Under the pieces are notes generated by a model. The model worked only from the letters and a program-made list of their open reading frames with translations, did not search any database and was not told the DNA's origin. A stretch of 64,000 nucleotides of DNA from Collimonas fungivorans Ter331 (lineage in GTDB: Bacteria; Pseudomonadota; Gammaproteobacteria; Burkholderiales; Burkholderiaceae_D), in the NCBI RefSeq assembly GCF_000221045.1, contig NC_015856.1, positions 3,616,542 through 3,680,541 on the forward strand, in the 5' to 3' direction. This document shows positions 1 through 9,640 of this stretch, one piece after another. A program made the position numbers and the translations under genes. Each line of letters opens with the position of its first letter. The first letter of the stretch is position 1.

Positions 1-690
<690 letters not shown>

Positions 691-928
691 TGATGGTCTC
701 CTGGATACGCTAATGAAAATTCGGTGGCAGCGACATTATCACAATGTCTATCGATACGGTTTCCCGGCGACCGCTATCTCTGCTGGGGAAGATGCTTTTT
801 GGAAAGGGAAGTTATCCCGTGGAATCGTGGTTTGCATTGTGCGGCTCATGGCAAATGGTAGACGAATCCGAGGTAACTTGCAGCGTTACCGCAAAAAAAT
901 CCGATTCAATTTATCCCGCAGCGCCGCA

Positions 929-956
929 TAAAAAAAGCCCGCGCATGCGGGCTTGC
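929..956 (-). terminator. Intrinsic terminator downstream of folB
   Basis: AAGCCCGC and GCGGGCTT pair around a GCAT loop. Read on the minus strand the stem is followed by a run of seven T residues. It ends the sdaA-sox-folB unit. The remaining 691-928 stretch is the maeB upstream region; I see no gene there. Confidence 0.85.
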
Positions 957-986
957 CATCGGAAGATTACTGCCATCCTGCCAATC

Positions 987-1424
987 TCAGGCTGCGACGC
1001 TGCTTTCCAGCGGCTGCAGCACCAGCAAGGTTTCATAACTCCAGCGCGTCCAGCTGGAAGCCACACCCAGCCGCGCGGTGTTGGGACGAATCTTCGGCTT
1101 GTGGATCGCAACCCGGATTTCATCCAGCATCGGGAATTCGCGGAACGACAAGCTGGCGACTTCCGACGCCAGCGTCTCCAGCAGGCGGGTATGCGGCTTG
1201 GCTTGCAGGAAAGCCGTGATCACGCCGCAGTAATGATCGTAGTCGATCACCGAGGCGGCGTCGTCATCGTGCTGGCCGCCGGTGCGGTAAGACAGCTCTA
1301 TATCCAGCTCCACCGCCTGCGCTTTCTCATGCTCATGCGGATGCAGGCCGACCCGCGTCGTCGTCGACAAGGCTTCGACGAAAATCTGCCAGCGGACGCC
1401 GCTGGCGATACTCTCATTCTTCAT
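987..1424 (-). CDS. folB: Dihydroneopterin aldolase family protein (FolB-like) in sarcosine oxidase operon
   Basis: 145 residues beginning MKNESIASG. The FolB fold signature is visible: GLHPHEHEK contains the Glu of the active-site loop, LLETLA contains the conserved Glu, and HKPKIRP contains the catalytic Lys. FolB converts dihydroneopterin to 6-hydroxymethyl-dihydropterin in folate synthesis. The ATG overlaps the soxG stop as ATGA (1421-1424) and has its own AGGAGT, so it is translationally coupled to sarcosine oxidase. Inference: it may supply or remodel the folate pool that accepts the methyl-derived C1 unit from sarcosine, and may be a second FolB rather than the housekeeping one. A longer reading frame exists upstream, but the coupled start is much better supported. 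Confidence 0.82.
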   Translation of the reverse strand: MKNESIASGVRWQIFVEALSTTTRVGLHPHEHEKAQAVELDIELSYRTGGQHDDDAASVIDYDHYCGVITAFLQAKPHTRLLETLASEVASLSFREFPMLDEIRVAIHKPKIRPNTARLGVASSWTRWSYETLLVLQPLESSVAA

Positions 1425-2029
1425 TGGAGATACTCCTGGCAAGCGTCCAGCAAGATACGGCCGAAATAGTCGGCGAAGCTGCGCCGGATCACCAGTTCAT
1501 ACTCACCGCCGGCCAAAGGCCGCAGCAAGACGCCTGCCTTGAAGAAATGGCTTTGGGCGCATTGGCCAACCGTGAACACAGCCGGATGAAAGTCCAGCGG
1601 ACAACCTTTCCGCAAAACCTCGCGCGCCTTTTCCCCGCTGAGCACCAGGCTGGTGTTGCCGCTGCTGACATCCACCACGGAAGCAAACTGTCCGGCCAGC
1701 GCGCCGGTCAGATCCGCGCATAATGCCGGCAAGCGCGGCTGTTTCGACTGGACCAGCCATTCATTCGGCGCCAGCCAGTAAATGGTGAACTTCTCGCTGT
1801 CCGTGACCGTGTTCGGCTGCAGCGGCAGAACCGCGCCGGTGAGGCTCTTGACCGCTTTCTGCAGCACGGCGGAATCCGCGTCGCCCTTGAGGTTGATCAG
1901 TTCGAGGAACGGTTTCTCTTCCATGCTGACCGCCGCGCCGGCGCCGGCCGCGAGCGGCGCCAGCATCTGCGTCAGTTCGGTGAACGGCGATTCTTGCTGC
2001 ACCTGGAAAAGCTGGGTTTCATTCAACAT
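1421..2029 (-). CDS. soxG: Sarcosine oxidase gamma subunit
   Basis: 202 residues beginning MLNETQLFQVQQ. Smallest catalytic-complex partner of heterotetrameric sarcosine oxidase, related to the GcvT/aminomethyltransferase fold; the central VVDVSSGNTSLVLSG and C-terminal RRSFADYF segments are typical of SoxG. The start at 2029 is preferred over an in-frame codon at 2050 because AAGGAG lies 7-8 nt upstream. It overlaps the soxA stop by 11 nt and its stop overlaps the folB start. The complex oxidises sarcosine to glycine, H2O2 and 5,10-methylene-THF (or formaldehyde). Confidence 0.9.
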   Translation of the reverse strand: MLNETQLFQVQQESPFTELTQMLAPLAAGAGAAVSMEEKPFLELINLKGDADSAVLQKAVKSLTGAVLPLQPNTVTDSEKFTIYWLAPNEWLVQSKQPRLPALCADLTGALAGQFASVVDVSSGNTSLVLSGEKAREVLRKGCPLDFHPAVFTVGQCAQSHFFKAGVLLRPLAGGEYELVIRRSFADYFGRILLDACQEYLQ

Positions 2030-5021
2030 GTTGACGGACTCCTTCTGCATCGTAAAACACCAGGCTGCTGATCTTGGCCGCGAGATTGCGGCCGTTCGCC
2101 AGCGGAATGCTGACTTCCTGTCCCATCTTGCCGAGGCCGCCCTTGATCAGCGCGAAAGCAATCGAACGCTGCAGGATCGGACTAAAATAACTGGACGTCA
2201 CATGGCCGATCATGTCGGCGATCGGTTCATTGCTTGGTTCAGCCAGGATCTGGCTGCCTTCCGGCAGCACCACATCCTTGTCCTCGCTCAGCAAGCCGAC
2301 CAGCTGCTTGCGGTCGCTGCGCGCAGTGTCGGACCGGATCAGCGAACGCTTGCCGAGGAAATCCTTGGACTTGGCGACCAGGCCGCCCATGCCGAGGTCG
2401 AACGGCGTCACCGAACCGTCGGTATCCTGGCCAACAATGATGTAGCCCTTTTCTGCACGCAGCACGTGCATGGTCTCGGTGCCGTAAGGCGTGATGTCGA
2501 ATTCCTTGCCGGCTTCGATGATCGCGTCCCAGATGGCGCGTCCCATGTTGGCCGGCACGTTCACCTCGTACGACAGTTCACCCGAAAAACTGATGCGCAT
2601 GATGCGGGTGAACACGCTGTTGATGCTGCCTTCGCGGAACGACATGAACGGGAATTTCTCATTCGAAAAATCGATGTCCTTGCACACCTTCTGCAACACG
2701 CGCCGGGCATTCGGCCCCACCACCGCAAACGTCGCAAAATGGTCGGTCACCGACGTCAGGTTGACCTTCAGGTGCGGCCATTCGGTCTGCAGCCAGCGCT
2801 CCATCCAGTCCAGCACGCGCGCCGCGCCGCCGGTGGTGGTGCTCATCAGGAAATGCTGCTCGCCCAGGCGCACCGTGACGCCGTCGTCGAACACCATGCC
2901 ATTTTCATCGAGCATCAGGCCGTAGCGGCACTTGCCGACTTCCAGCTTGTTCCAGGGATTGGTATACATCCAGTTCAGCAGAGTGACGGCATCCGGTCCC
3001 TGCACATCGATCTTGCCCAGGGTCGAAGCATCCAGGATGCCGACGCTGTTGCGCGCCGCCAGGCATTCGCGCGCTACCGCGGCGTGCAGGTCTTCCTTGC
3101 CGCGCGGGTAGTACCATGGCCGCTTCCAGTTGCCGACATCTTCAAACAAGGCGCCCTGTTCCTGGTGCCAGGGATGGATGCAGGTCTTGCGGATCGGCGT
3201 CAGGAACTCGCCCAGCTCGCGCCCGGCCACGGTGCCGAAAGTCACCGGCGTGTAGTTCGGGCGGAAGGTGGTGGTGCCGGTTTGCGGGATGGTCTTGCCC
3301 AGCACTTCGGCCAGGATCGCCATGCCGTTGATATTGCCGAGCTTGCCCTGGTCGGTGCCGAAGCCGAGCGCGGTGTAGCGCTTGACGTGCTCCACCGAGT
3401 GATAACCCTCGCGTGCCGCCAGGTAGATATCCGCCGCCGAAACATCGTTCTGGTAATCGACGAACTGCTTGGGGCCGCGCCCTACCTGCTTGCGGTCGCC
3501 CACCAGCCACAAAGGCATGATGGCGGCTTCGGACAACTCCACCACTTTCCAGCTGGGCAGCACTATCGGCTTCAAGCCTACCGCGACGATCGCTTGCTGC
3601 GCCGCCAAGGCGCCGTCGCGCAAAGCGCCGCTCAGGCTGAAATCGCCGTTGGCGGCGCCTGCGCTGGTTTCCTTTTGCATCGCCGAACCAGGTACAAAAC
3701 AGGCTTTTTCGTTGCTCCAGTGCGCCTTGCCGCCGGATTGCGCAAACAGGTGGATCACCGGATTCCAGCCGCCCGACACGCCCAGCAGGTCGCAGGCCAG
3801 CGAGGTAATGAACTGCCCCGGCACGCCATCCTGGTGACGCGCCACTTCCACCATCTTGACATGGCGGCTGCCGCTGGCGGTCACCACCACGGCGTCGTTG
3901 ACGATGTTGATGCCTTGCCGCCTTGCCGTAGCCGGCAAGCTGCTGTTGCCAGCCGGACGCGGGTCAACCACGGTCACTTCGGCGCCGTTGGCCTTCAGGT
4001 CCAGCGCGGTCTGGTAAGCATCGTCATTATTGGTGAAGATCACCGCCTTGCGCCCCGGCAGCACGCCGTAGCGGTGGATATAGGTCGACACCGCCGACGC
4101 CAGCATAATGCCCGGCAGGTCATTGTTGCCGAATACGATAGGCCGCTCATGCGCGCCGGTGGCCAGTATCACGTGCTTGGCGCGCACCTTCCACAAGCGC
4201 TCGCGCACCGCCCCGCGCGCCGCCAGCGGCAGGTGCTCGCTGAGGCGCTGGGTCACGGTCAGCAGGTTATGTTCCTGGTAGCCGAACACCGTGCTGCGCG
4301 ACAAAATCGTAACCTCCGGCAAACGCCGCAGATCGTCCGTTATCTTTGCCACCCACGCTGCAGCGGGCAAGCCATCGATCATGGCCGGCCCGGACAACAG
4401 GCTGCCGCCCAGCTCCGGCTGGTCGTCGACCAGCACCACCCGTGCGCCCGAACTGGCGGCGACCCAGGCCGCAGCAAGGCCGGCCGGGCCTGCGCCTGCA
4501 ACCAGCACATCGCAATGGGCGTAGGTCTTTTCGTAGCGGTCAGGATCGAGCGCGGTGGGCGCCTTGCCGAAGCCGGCTGCTTCGCGTATCACTTCTTCGT
4601 ACTTGCCCCACCAGCTGCGCGGCCACTTGAATGTCTTGTAATAGAAACCGGCCGGGATGAAACGGGCGAACAGCTGGTTCACCGCCATCCGGTCATTCTC
4701 GATGCTGGGACTGGCGTTGACACTGGTCGCGTTCAAGCCCTGGTACAGTTCGATTTCGGTGGCGCGGGCGTTCGGCACCGTATAAGCGCCGGTTTCCAGC
4801 TGCACCAGCGCATTCGGTTCTTCCACGCCGGCGGTGACGATGCCGCGCGGGCGATGGTATTTCCAGCTGCGCGCCACAAAATGCACGCCGTTGGCCAGCA
4901 GCGCCGACGCCAGCGTATCGCCCTGGTAGCCTTGGTAACTCTTGCCGTTGAAGGTAAAACCGAGCGCCGCGCCGCGGTCTATCCGGCCGCCGTCCTTGAG
5001 CCGATGCGTCTGATTGCTCAT
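2019..5021 (-). CDS. soxA: Sarcosine oxidase alpha subunit
   Basis: 1000 residues, the normal SoxA length. The N-terminus has the 2Fe-2S-ferredoxin-like fold found in SoxA (GDTLASALLANGV, then SWKYHRPRG). A nucleotide-binding motif follows (VLVAGAGPAGLAAA near residue 175), then an ATGAHERPIVF flavoprotein signature. The C-terminal half is a GcvT-like aminomethyltransferase domain (RVLDWMERWLQTEWP, GELSYEVNVPA) that binds tetrahydrofolate. The subunit binds NAD+ and channels the methylene group to THF. It overlaps soxD by four bases (ATGA at 5018-5021) and soxG at its end, which fits stoichiometric production of the heterotetramer. Confidence 0.97.
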   Translation of the reverse strand: MSNQTHRLKDGGRIDRGAALGFTFNGKSYQGYQGDTLASALLANGVHFVARSWKYHRPRGIVTAGVEEPNALVQLETGAYTVPNARATEIELYQGLNATSVNASPSIENDRMAVNQLFARFIPAGFYYKTFKWPRSWWGKYEEVIREAAGFGKAPTALDPDRYEKTYAHCDVLVAGAGPAGLAAAWVAASSGARVVLVDDQPELGGSLLSGPAMIDGLPAAAWVAKITDDLRRLPEVTILSRSTVFGYQEHNLLTVTQRLSEHLPLAARGAVRERLWKVRAKHVILATGAHERPIVFGNNDLPGIMLASAVSTYIHRYGVLPGRKAVIFTNNDDAYQTALDLKANGAEVTVVDPRPAGNSSLPATARRQGINIVNDAVVVTASGSRHVKMVEVARHQDGVPGQFITSLACDLLGVSGGWNPVIHLFAQSGGKAHWSNEKACFVPGSAMQKETSAGAANGDFSLSGALRDGALAAQQAIVAVGLKPIVLPSWKVVELSEAAIMPLWLVGDRKQVGRGPKQFVDYQNDVSAADIYLAAREGYHSVEHVKRYTALGFGTDQGKLGNINGMAILAEVLGKTIPQTGTTTFRPNYTPVTFGTVAGRELGEFLTPIRKTCIHPWHQEQGALFEDVGNWKRPWYYPRGKEDLHAAVARECLAARNSVGILDASTLGKIDVQGPDAVTLLNWMYTNPWNKLEVGKCRYGLMLDENGMVFDDGVTVRLGEQHFLMSTTTGGAARVLDWMERWLQTEWPHLKVNLTSVTDHFATFAVVGPNARRVLQKVCKDIDFSNEKFPFMSFREGSINSVFTRIMRISFSGELSYEVNVPANMGRAIWDAIIEAGKEFDITPYGTETMHVLRAEKGYIIVGQDTDGSVTPFDLGMGGLVAKSKDFLGKRSLIRSDTARSDRKQLVGLLSEDKDVVLPEGSQILAEPSNEPIADMIGHVTSSYFSPILQRSIAFALIKGGLGKMGQEVSIPLANGRNLAAKISSLVFYDAEGVRQHVE

Positions 5022-5302
5022 GTTGCACTCCCTGTTTCAGTCTTTTCGCCGAACTTGCTGTAACCGAGGAATTCGTAGCTGACGGTATCGCGCTCGGCCA
5101 TGAACCAGCGCCTGCAGCCATGGCTGTGCAGCCATTGTTCGCGGTGCACGCCGCGCGGATTCTTGCGCATGAACAGATAGTCGCCCCAGGCTTCGTCGCT
5201 GATGTTTTCGGTGTCCAGCGGACGCGCGATGTCGGCTTCGCCGCCGCAATGGAACTCGCTCTCGGCGCGCGGCCCGCACCAAGGGCAGGTAATCAATAAC
5301 AT
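5018..5302 (-). CDS. soxD: Sarcosine oxidase delta subunit
   Basis: 94-residue zinc-binding subunit of heterotetrameric sarcosine oxidase. The four ligands known for the family, Cys6, Cys9, His59 and Cys63, are all at the expected positions (CPWC at 6-9, HSHGC at 59-63). GGAGATCC precedes the ATG. Its stop overlaps the soxA start. The order soxB-soxD-soxA-soxG matches characterised soxBDAG operons. Confidence 0.95.
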   Translation of the reverse strand: MLLITCPWCGPRAESEFHCGGEADIARPLDTENISDEAWGDYLFMRKNPRGVHREQWLHSHGCRRWFMAERDTVSYEFLGYSKFGEKTETGSAT

Positions 5303-5339
5303 GATGGATCTCCAGGCAGATAGCGGGAATTGGTGAATT

Positions 5340-6584
5340 TCAGTGAGCCACGGCAGCGGCGCCGTGTTCGTCGATCAGGTGGCCGTTGTAGAAACGGTCC
5401 AGCGCAAACGGCGCATTCAGGGGGTGCGGATTGTCGTTGGCAATCGTGTGGGCGAATACCCAGCCCGAGCCCGGCGTAGCCTTGAAGCCGCCGGTGCCCC
5501 AGCCGCAGTTGAAGTACAGGCCCTTGACCGGGGTCTTGGAAATGATCGGGCAAGCGTCCGGCGAAACGTCGACGATCCCGCCCCATTGGCGGTTCATGCG
5601 GACCCGGCTCAGCACCGGGAACATTTCGACGATCGCCTGCAGGGTGCCTTCGATCACGTGGTAACTGCCGCGCTGGCCGTAGCCGGTATACTGGTCGACG
5701 CCGGCGCCGATCACCAGGTCGCCCTTGTCGGACTGGCTGATATAGGCGTGCACCGCATTCGACATCACCACCGTATCGATGATCGGCTTGATCGGCTCCG
5801 ACACCAGCGCCTGCAAAGGGTGGCTTTCCAGCGGCAAGCGGATGCCGGCCATGGCCGCCAATACGCTAGAGTGGCCGGCAGCAACCACCGCCACTTTCTT
5901 GGCCTTGATAAAACCTTTGACGGTATCGACCCCGGTCACCGCGCCATTCTCGCGTCGGATCCCGGTCACGCCGCAGTTCTGCAGGATATCGACGCCGCGC
6001 TCGTCGGCGCCGCGGGCAAATCCCCACGCCACCGCATCGTGCCGCGCCACGCCGCCGCGGCGCTGGAAGGAAGCGCCCAGCACCGGGTAGTGGCTGTTCA
6101 GGTTAATGATCGGCACGATTTCCTTGACCTGCGCCGGCGTCAACCATTCGGCGTCGACACCGTTGAGACGGTTGGCGTTGATGCGGCGGTCGGTATCGCG
6201 CACGTCCTGCAGGGTATGCGCCAGGTTCATCACGCCGCGCTGGCTGAACATGACGTTGTAGTTCAGGTCCTGCGACAAGCCTTCCCACAGCTGCATGGCT
6301 TTTTCATACAGCATGGCCGACTCGTCCCACAGGTAGTTCGAGCGCACGATGGTAGTGTTGCGCGCGGTATTGCCGCCGCCTATCCAGCCTTTTTCAATCA
6401 CCGCGATATTGCGCAAGCCGTGCACCTTGGCCAGGTAATAGGCAGTAGCCAGGCCGTGGCCGCCGCCGCCGACGATGACGATGTCGTATTCCTTTTTCGG
6501 TTCCGGACTTTTCCAGGCCCGCTGCCAGTTCTCATGATAGGAGAGCCCATTGCGGATCAGGCTGAATATCGAATAATTGCTCAT
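5340..6584 (-). CDS. soxB: Sarcosine oxidase beta subunit
   Basis: 414-residue FAD/FMN-binding subunit, the usual length. The N-terminal dinucleotide motif [20 protein letters not shown] is near residue 34 and the DAO-family C-terminal part contains [20 protein letters not shown]. It carries the covalent flavin and oxidises the N-methyl group of sarcosine. The start has a strong GAGGAG. It is 57 nt downstream of sdaA, with no terminator seen between, so it is probably in one transcript with sdaA. Confidence 0.97.
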   Translation of the reverse strand: MSNYSIFSLIRNGLSYHENWQRAWKSPEPKKEYDIVIVGGGGHGLATAYYLAKVHGLRNIAVIEKGWIGGGNTARNTTIVRSNYLWDESAMLYEKAMQLWEGLSQDLNYNVMFSQRGVMNLAHTLQDVRDTDRRINANRLNGVDAEWLTPAQVKEIVPIINLNSHYPVLGASFQRRGGVARHDAVAWGFARGADERGVDILQNCGVTGIRRENGAVTGVDTVKGFIKAKKVAVVAAGHSSVLAAMAGIRLPLESHPLQALVSEPIKPIIDTVVMSNAVHAYISQSDKGDLVIGAGVDQYTGYGQRGSYHVIEGTLQAIVEMFPVLSRVRMNRQWGGIVDVSPDACPIISKTPVKGLYFNCGWGTGGFKATPGSGWVFAHTIANDNPHPLNAPFALDRFYNGHLIDEHGAAAVAH

Positions 6585-6641
6585 ACACTCCTCAAAGTTC
6601 CAGAACCGCTGTTACAGTCCGCTATTAGTTAGCACTCAAAG

Positions 6642-8033
6642 TCAGCACTCAATCACATTTACCGCCAAACCACCACGTGATGTTTCCTTGTATTTGGTCT
6701 TCATGTCGGCGCCGGTCTGCATCATGGTCTTGATCACATTGTCGAGCGACACATAATGTTTGCCGTTGCCGCGCAAGGCCATGCGGGCGGCGTTGATCGC
6801 CTTCACTGCACCCATCGCATTGCGTTCTATGCAGGGAATCTGCACCAGTCCGCCAACCGGATCGCAGGTCATTCCGAGGTTGTGCTCCATGCCGATTTCC
6901 GCGGCATTCTCGATCTGCTCCGGCGTGCCGCCCAAGACCGCCGCCAATGCTCCCGCAGCCATCGAACAGGCAACCCCGACCTCGCCCTGGCAACCGACTT
7001 CGGCGCCGGAGATGGAAGCGTTTTCCTTGTAGATCAGGCCGATCGCCGCCGCCGTCAGCATGAAGGTCATGACCCCGTCTTTATTCGAACCGGGAATGAA
7101 CTTGGTGTAGTAATGCAGCACCGCCGGCAACACGCCTGCCGCGCCATTGGTAGGTGCGGTAACGATCCGTCCGCCAGCAGCGTTTTCTTCATTCACCGCC
7201 ATCGCATACAGGTTGACCCAGTCCAGCATCGACAGCGGATCCGTAAACGATTCCTCGGAGCGTTCCTTCAGTTGCCGGTACAGCTCGGACGCGCGGCGCT
7301 TGACCCGCATCGGGCCGGGCAGTTCGCCGTCTATCGAGCAGCCGCGTTTGACCGCCGCCGCCATCACATCCCAGATGCCCAGCAGCTTGGTCCGCACTTC
7401 TTCCGCCGAACGCCAGTGCTTTTCGTTTTCCATCATCAGCGCGGCGATCGTCAAGCCGCTTTCGGCGCACATGCGCAGCAGGTCGTCGCCGGAATGAAAC
7501 GGATATGGCAGGTCGCCCTCGCTCTGCACGCTGCCCGCCTGCACCAGGTTGACGCGCTGGCCTTCCTTGCTGACCACAAAACCGCCGCCGACCGAGTAGT
7601 ATTCTTTTTCCGCAATCACGCTGGCGGCAGCATCCAGGGCGACAAAACGCATGCCGTTCGGATGTTGCGGCAAGGCTTCGCGGCGGAAAAACAGCACATG
7701 CTCTTTTTCCACGCAGCCGATGGCGTGGCTGCCGTTCAGCAGCAATTTCTTCGAACTGCGGATTTCCGCCAGCCGCGGTTCGACATGGTCCGGATCGATG
7801 TTGTCCGGCAGGTTGCCTTCCAGTCCAAGCAGCACCGCCTTGTCGCTGCCGTGGCCTTTGCCGGTCGCGCCCAGCGAACCGTACAGCTCGACCCTGACCG
7901 CATGCACCGCATCGAGCAGGCCCGCATCATGCAAATACGCAGCAAATCGATTGGCGGCAATCATCGGTCCCACCGTATGCGAACTGGAGGGGCCGATGCC
8001 GACCTTGAATAAATCGAATGTGCTGATGTTCAT
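6642..8033 (-). CDS. sdaA: L-serine ammonia-lyase (iron-sulfur type)
   Basis: 463 residues starting [20 protein letters not shown], matching the bacterial single-chain L-serine dehydratase start; the SSSHT motif, the [25 protein letters not shown] block and the C-terminal cluster-binding region are visible. Cys residues for the 4Fe-4S cluster are present ([27 protein letters not shown]). It deaminates serine to pyruvate in the cytosol, ending the betaine-to-pyruvate route. The reading frame extends further upstream, but residue 1 is placed here from family alignment. It has no good ribosome-binding site of its own; its ATG overlaps the stop of a 16-codon leader ORF (ATGA, 8030-8033), so translation is probably coupled. 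Confidence 0.95.
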   Translation of the reverse strand: MNISTFDLFKVGIGPSSSHTVGPMIAANRFAAYLHDAGLLDAVHAVRVELYGSLGATGKGHGSDKAVLLGLEGNLPDNIDPDHVEPRLAEIRSSKKLLLNGSHAIGCVEKEHVLFFRREALPQHPNGMRFVALDAAASVIAEKEYYSVGGGFVVSKEGQRVNLVQAGSVQSEGDLPYPFHSGDDLLRMCAESGLTIAALMMENEKHWRSAEEVRTKLLGIWDVMAAAVKRGCSIDGELPGPMRVKRRASELYRQLKERSEESFTDPLSMLDWVNLYAMAVNEENAAGGRIVTAPTNGAAGVLPAVLHYYTKFIPGSNKDGVMTFMLTAAAIGLIYKENASISGAEVGCQGEVGVACSMAAGALAAVLGGTPEQIENAAEIGMEHNLGMTCDPVGGLVQIPCIERNAMGAVKAINAARMALRGNGKHYVSLDNVIKTMMQTGADMKTKYKETSRGGLAVNVIEC

Positions 8034-8080
8034 AGAAAACCCGATTGGCTGTACTGGCAAAACATGATGCTTAGGTTCAT
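8030..8080 (-). CDS. 16-residue leader peptide ORF coupled to sdaA
   Basis: A strong AGGAGTTGTC precedes an ATG at 8080 that opens [16 protein letters not shown] and stops at a TGA overlapping the sdaA ATG (ATGA). The sdaA ATG itself is preceded only by GGGTTTTCT, a poor ribosome-binding site. This arrangement is what translational coupling from an upstream ORF looks like. Three of the sixteen codons are serine, which may or may not be meaningful. Too short to call homology; support is the Shine-Dalgarno plus overlap geometry only. Confidence 0.55.
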   Translation of the reverse strand: MNLSIMFCQYSQSGFL

Positions 8081-8159
8081 GACAACTCCTGGTTGGGTTG
8101 AAGTTTTTTCCCGGCAAACGGCAGCAAGCGCACGAGACACGACAACGCCAGGGTACAGC

Positions 8160-8290
8160 GCAACACGATTGATTCCAGTCTCAAACCACCTCGTGTTGCA
8201 GTGCTATTCCTTGACATCATTTTGTCCTTGCACGGGCTGGCCTATTTCCCGTAGCTGACAAGTGTTTGTCCTTTTCCGACAAGCGCGACA
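8160..8290 (-). promoter_or_regulatory. sdaA-sox operon promoter with motif shared with glyA
   Basis: On the minus strand GTCAG, 8 nt, AATAG, 14 nt, then GGACAAAATGATGTCAAG (8210-8259). The same elements with the same spacings occur upstream of glyA at 36583-36632. CAAAAT within the last block can act as a -10, which puts the GTCAG/AATAG pair near -35 to -50, a class II AraC-activator position. A further GACA-N6-TGTC pair (8257-8270) lies upstream. In the predicted leader GCAACACGA (8160-8168) pairs with TCGTGTTGC (8191-8199). Confidence 0.6.
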
Positions 8291-8311
8291 TTTTTTGATT
8301 TTACGCGTAGG

Positions 8312-8330
8312 GTGGGCACAACGTGCCCAC
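8312..8330. repeat. Dispersed short palindrome, GTGGGCAC/GTGCCCAC family
   Basis: GTGGGCAC, AAC, GTGCCCAC: perfect 8-bp arms, set in a GTAGG...CGCG context. A second copy with the same arms lies at 19490-19511. It sits in the 450-nt divergent gap between sdaA and ltaE; the rest of that gap (8331-8484) shows no gene. Confidence 0.75.
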
Positions 8331-8484
8331 GCGGGAAGTAACTCTACGTGCATGCCTGTTTTGATGCAACATGGGCCTCGGCTTCGGCAATCAAGGTTAC
8401 GCTTGGTCACGTCGTGCCACCCTACTCCGTTAAACCGAGGTAGGATGACAAACTGTCATTTTTAAACCCGTCAAGCCGTTAAAT

Positions 8485-9573
8485 ATGTCAAACGCCAATC
8501 TACGCAACCAATGCCATACTTTTTTTTCTGGAACCGCGCCGCGCCCAGCCGCCGAGGATTTTGCCGAAATGGCTGCCTGGTGCCAGGCGCATGACATCCA
8601 GCACGACGTCTATGGCGAAGGCAAGCTGGTTCAGGATTTCGAAAACAAGGTCGCCGCGCTGCTGCGCTTCGAAGCGGCCCGCTTCGTGATTACCGGAACG
8701 CTTACCCAGACCGTCGCACTGCGCATCGCCTGCCAGGACCGCAACAACCCGCTGGTGGCGCTCCACCCTACTGCGCACATCCTGCTGCACGAGAACAGCA
8801 ATTACCAAATGCTCGGCCATTTCACCTCGCTCAACGTAGGCAACCCACACCGGCCGTGGACGGCCGATGACCTCAAAGCCATCCCTGACCGCCTGGGCGC
8901 GGCGCTGTACGAGTTGCCCATGCGTGAGATCGGCGGCCAGCTGCCGGCATGGGAAGAACTGGATGCGGTCAAGCATTACTGCCGCAAGCAAAATATCCAT
9001 CTGCACCTGGACGGCGCCCGCCTGTGGGAAGCCGCTGCCGGCTATGGCAAGCCGCTGGACAGCGTGACCGCCGGCTTCGACAGCGCATATGTTTCGTTCT
9101 ACAAGGGCATAGGCGGCCTCGGCGGCGCCATGCTGTTGGGCAGCCGCGACTTCATTGAGCGCACTTCGATCTGGATGAAACGCATGGGCGGCAATATCTA
9201 TCAGCGCTCGCCCTACGTGGTGGCGGCTGCGATGCGGTTCGACGCGAAGCTGGCGCGCATGCCGGCTTACCTGCAGCGCACCCGGGATCTGTATCGGCTG
9301 CTGGCGCGCTATCCGCTGTGGCAAGTCAATCCGCGTCAACCGCATTGCAATATATTGCATCTCTATTTTCCGGTTGACCGCGATGCGGCGAATGCCGCGC
9401 GCGACCAGCTGGCCCGCGAGCACGGAATCTGGCTGTTTGGCGAAGCCAGGCATACGGCCCTGCCGCAGCAAAGTTATATCGAGTGGTATGTGGGGGATGC
9501 GCTGCTGTCTTTGTCCGACGATAGGGTCGCCGCGATCCTGGACCAGTTCCTGGCGCTACTCGCGCCTGCGTGA
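8485..9573 (+). CDS. ltaE: Low-specificity L-threonine aldolase (beta-eliminating lyase family)
   Basis: 362 residues of the PLP-dependent threonine aldolase/beta-eliminating lyase fold. Visible are the GEGKLVQDFENKVAALL start of the large domain, HLDGARLWEAA with the PLP-contacting Asp, and SFYKGIGGLGG with the Schiff-base Lys. It cleaves threonine or allo-threonine to glycine and acetaldehyde. It is divergent from sdaA in a locus devoted to glycine and serine, which fits a role in feeding or draining the glycine pool. There is no clear Shine-Dalgarno before the ATG. Substrate preference cannot be read from sequence; other beta-hydroxy amino acids are possible. Confidence 0.85.
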   Translation: MSNANLRNQCHTFFSGTAPRPAAEDFAEMAAWCQAHDIQHDVYGEGKLVQDFENKVAALLRFEAARFVITGTLTQTVALRIACQDRNNPLVALHPTAHILLHENSNYQMLGHFTSLNVGNPHRPWTADDLKAIPDRLGAALYELPMREIGGQLPAWEELDAVKHYCRKQNIHLHLDGARLWEAAAGYGKPLDSVTAGFDSAYVSFYKGIGGLGGAMLLGSRDFIERTSIWMKRMGGNIYQRSPYVVAAAMRFDAKLARMPAYLQRTRDLYRLLARYPLWQVNPRQPHCNILHLYFPVDRDAANAARDQLAREHGIWLFGEARHTALPQQSYIEWYVGDALLSLSDDRVAAILDQFLALLAPA

Positions 9574-9582
9574 CTTTGCCCC

Positions 9583-9607
9583 CTGACGGCGCAAGACTGG
9601 CCGTCAG
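9583..9607. terminator. Hairpin between convergent ltaE and fdhA
   Basis: CTGACGGC (9583-9590) pairs with GCCGTCAG (9600-9607). It lies between convergent stops, so it may serve both genes, but it lacks a clear T-run. Confidence 0.45.
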
Positions 9608-9640
9608 CAGGCAATCAAGCCGGTATAACCCAAGCCGGGC

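Noticed and set aside
1782-5063. 1093-codon open frame on the plus strand across the sarcosine oxidase genes
   Set aside because: It is the antisense shadow of soxA/soxG. The minus-strand frames carry clear family motifs and linked starts and stops; the plus frame is His/Arg/Gln-rich and matches nothing.
6642-8117. Longer sdaA start at 8117
   Set aside because: The extra 28 residues have no family similarity and the leader ORF with a strong Shine-Dalgarno uses the same DNA in another frame.
8081-8210. Glycine riboswitch upstream of sdaA
   Set aside because: The leader has a hairpin but none of the conserved glycine aptamer core sequences that I would expect in tandem copies.
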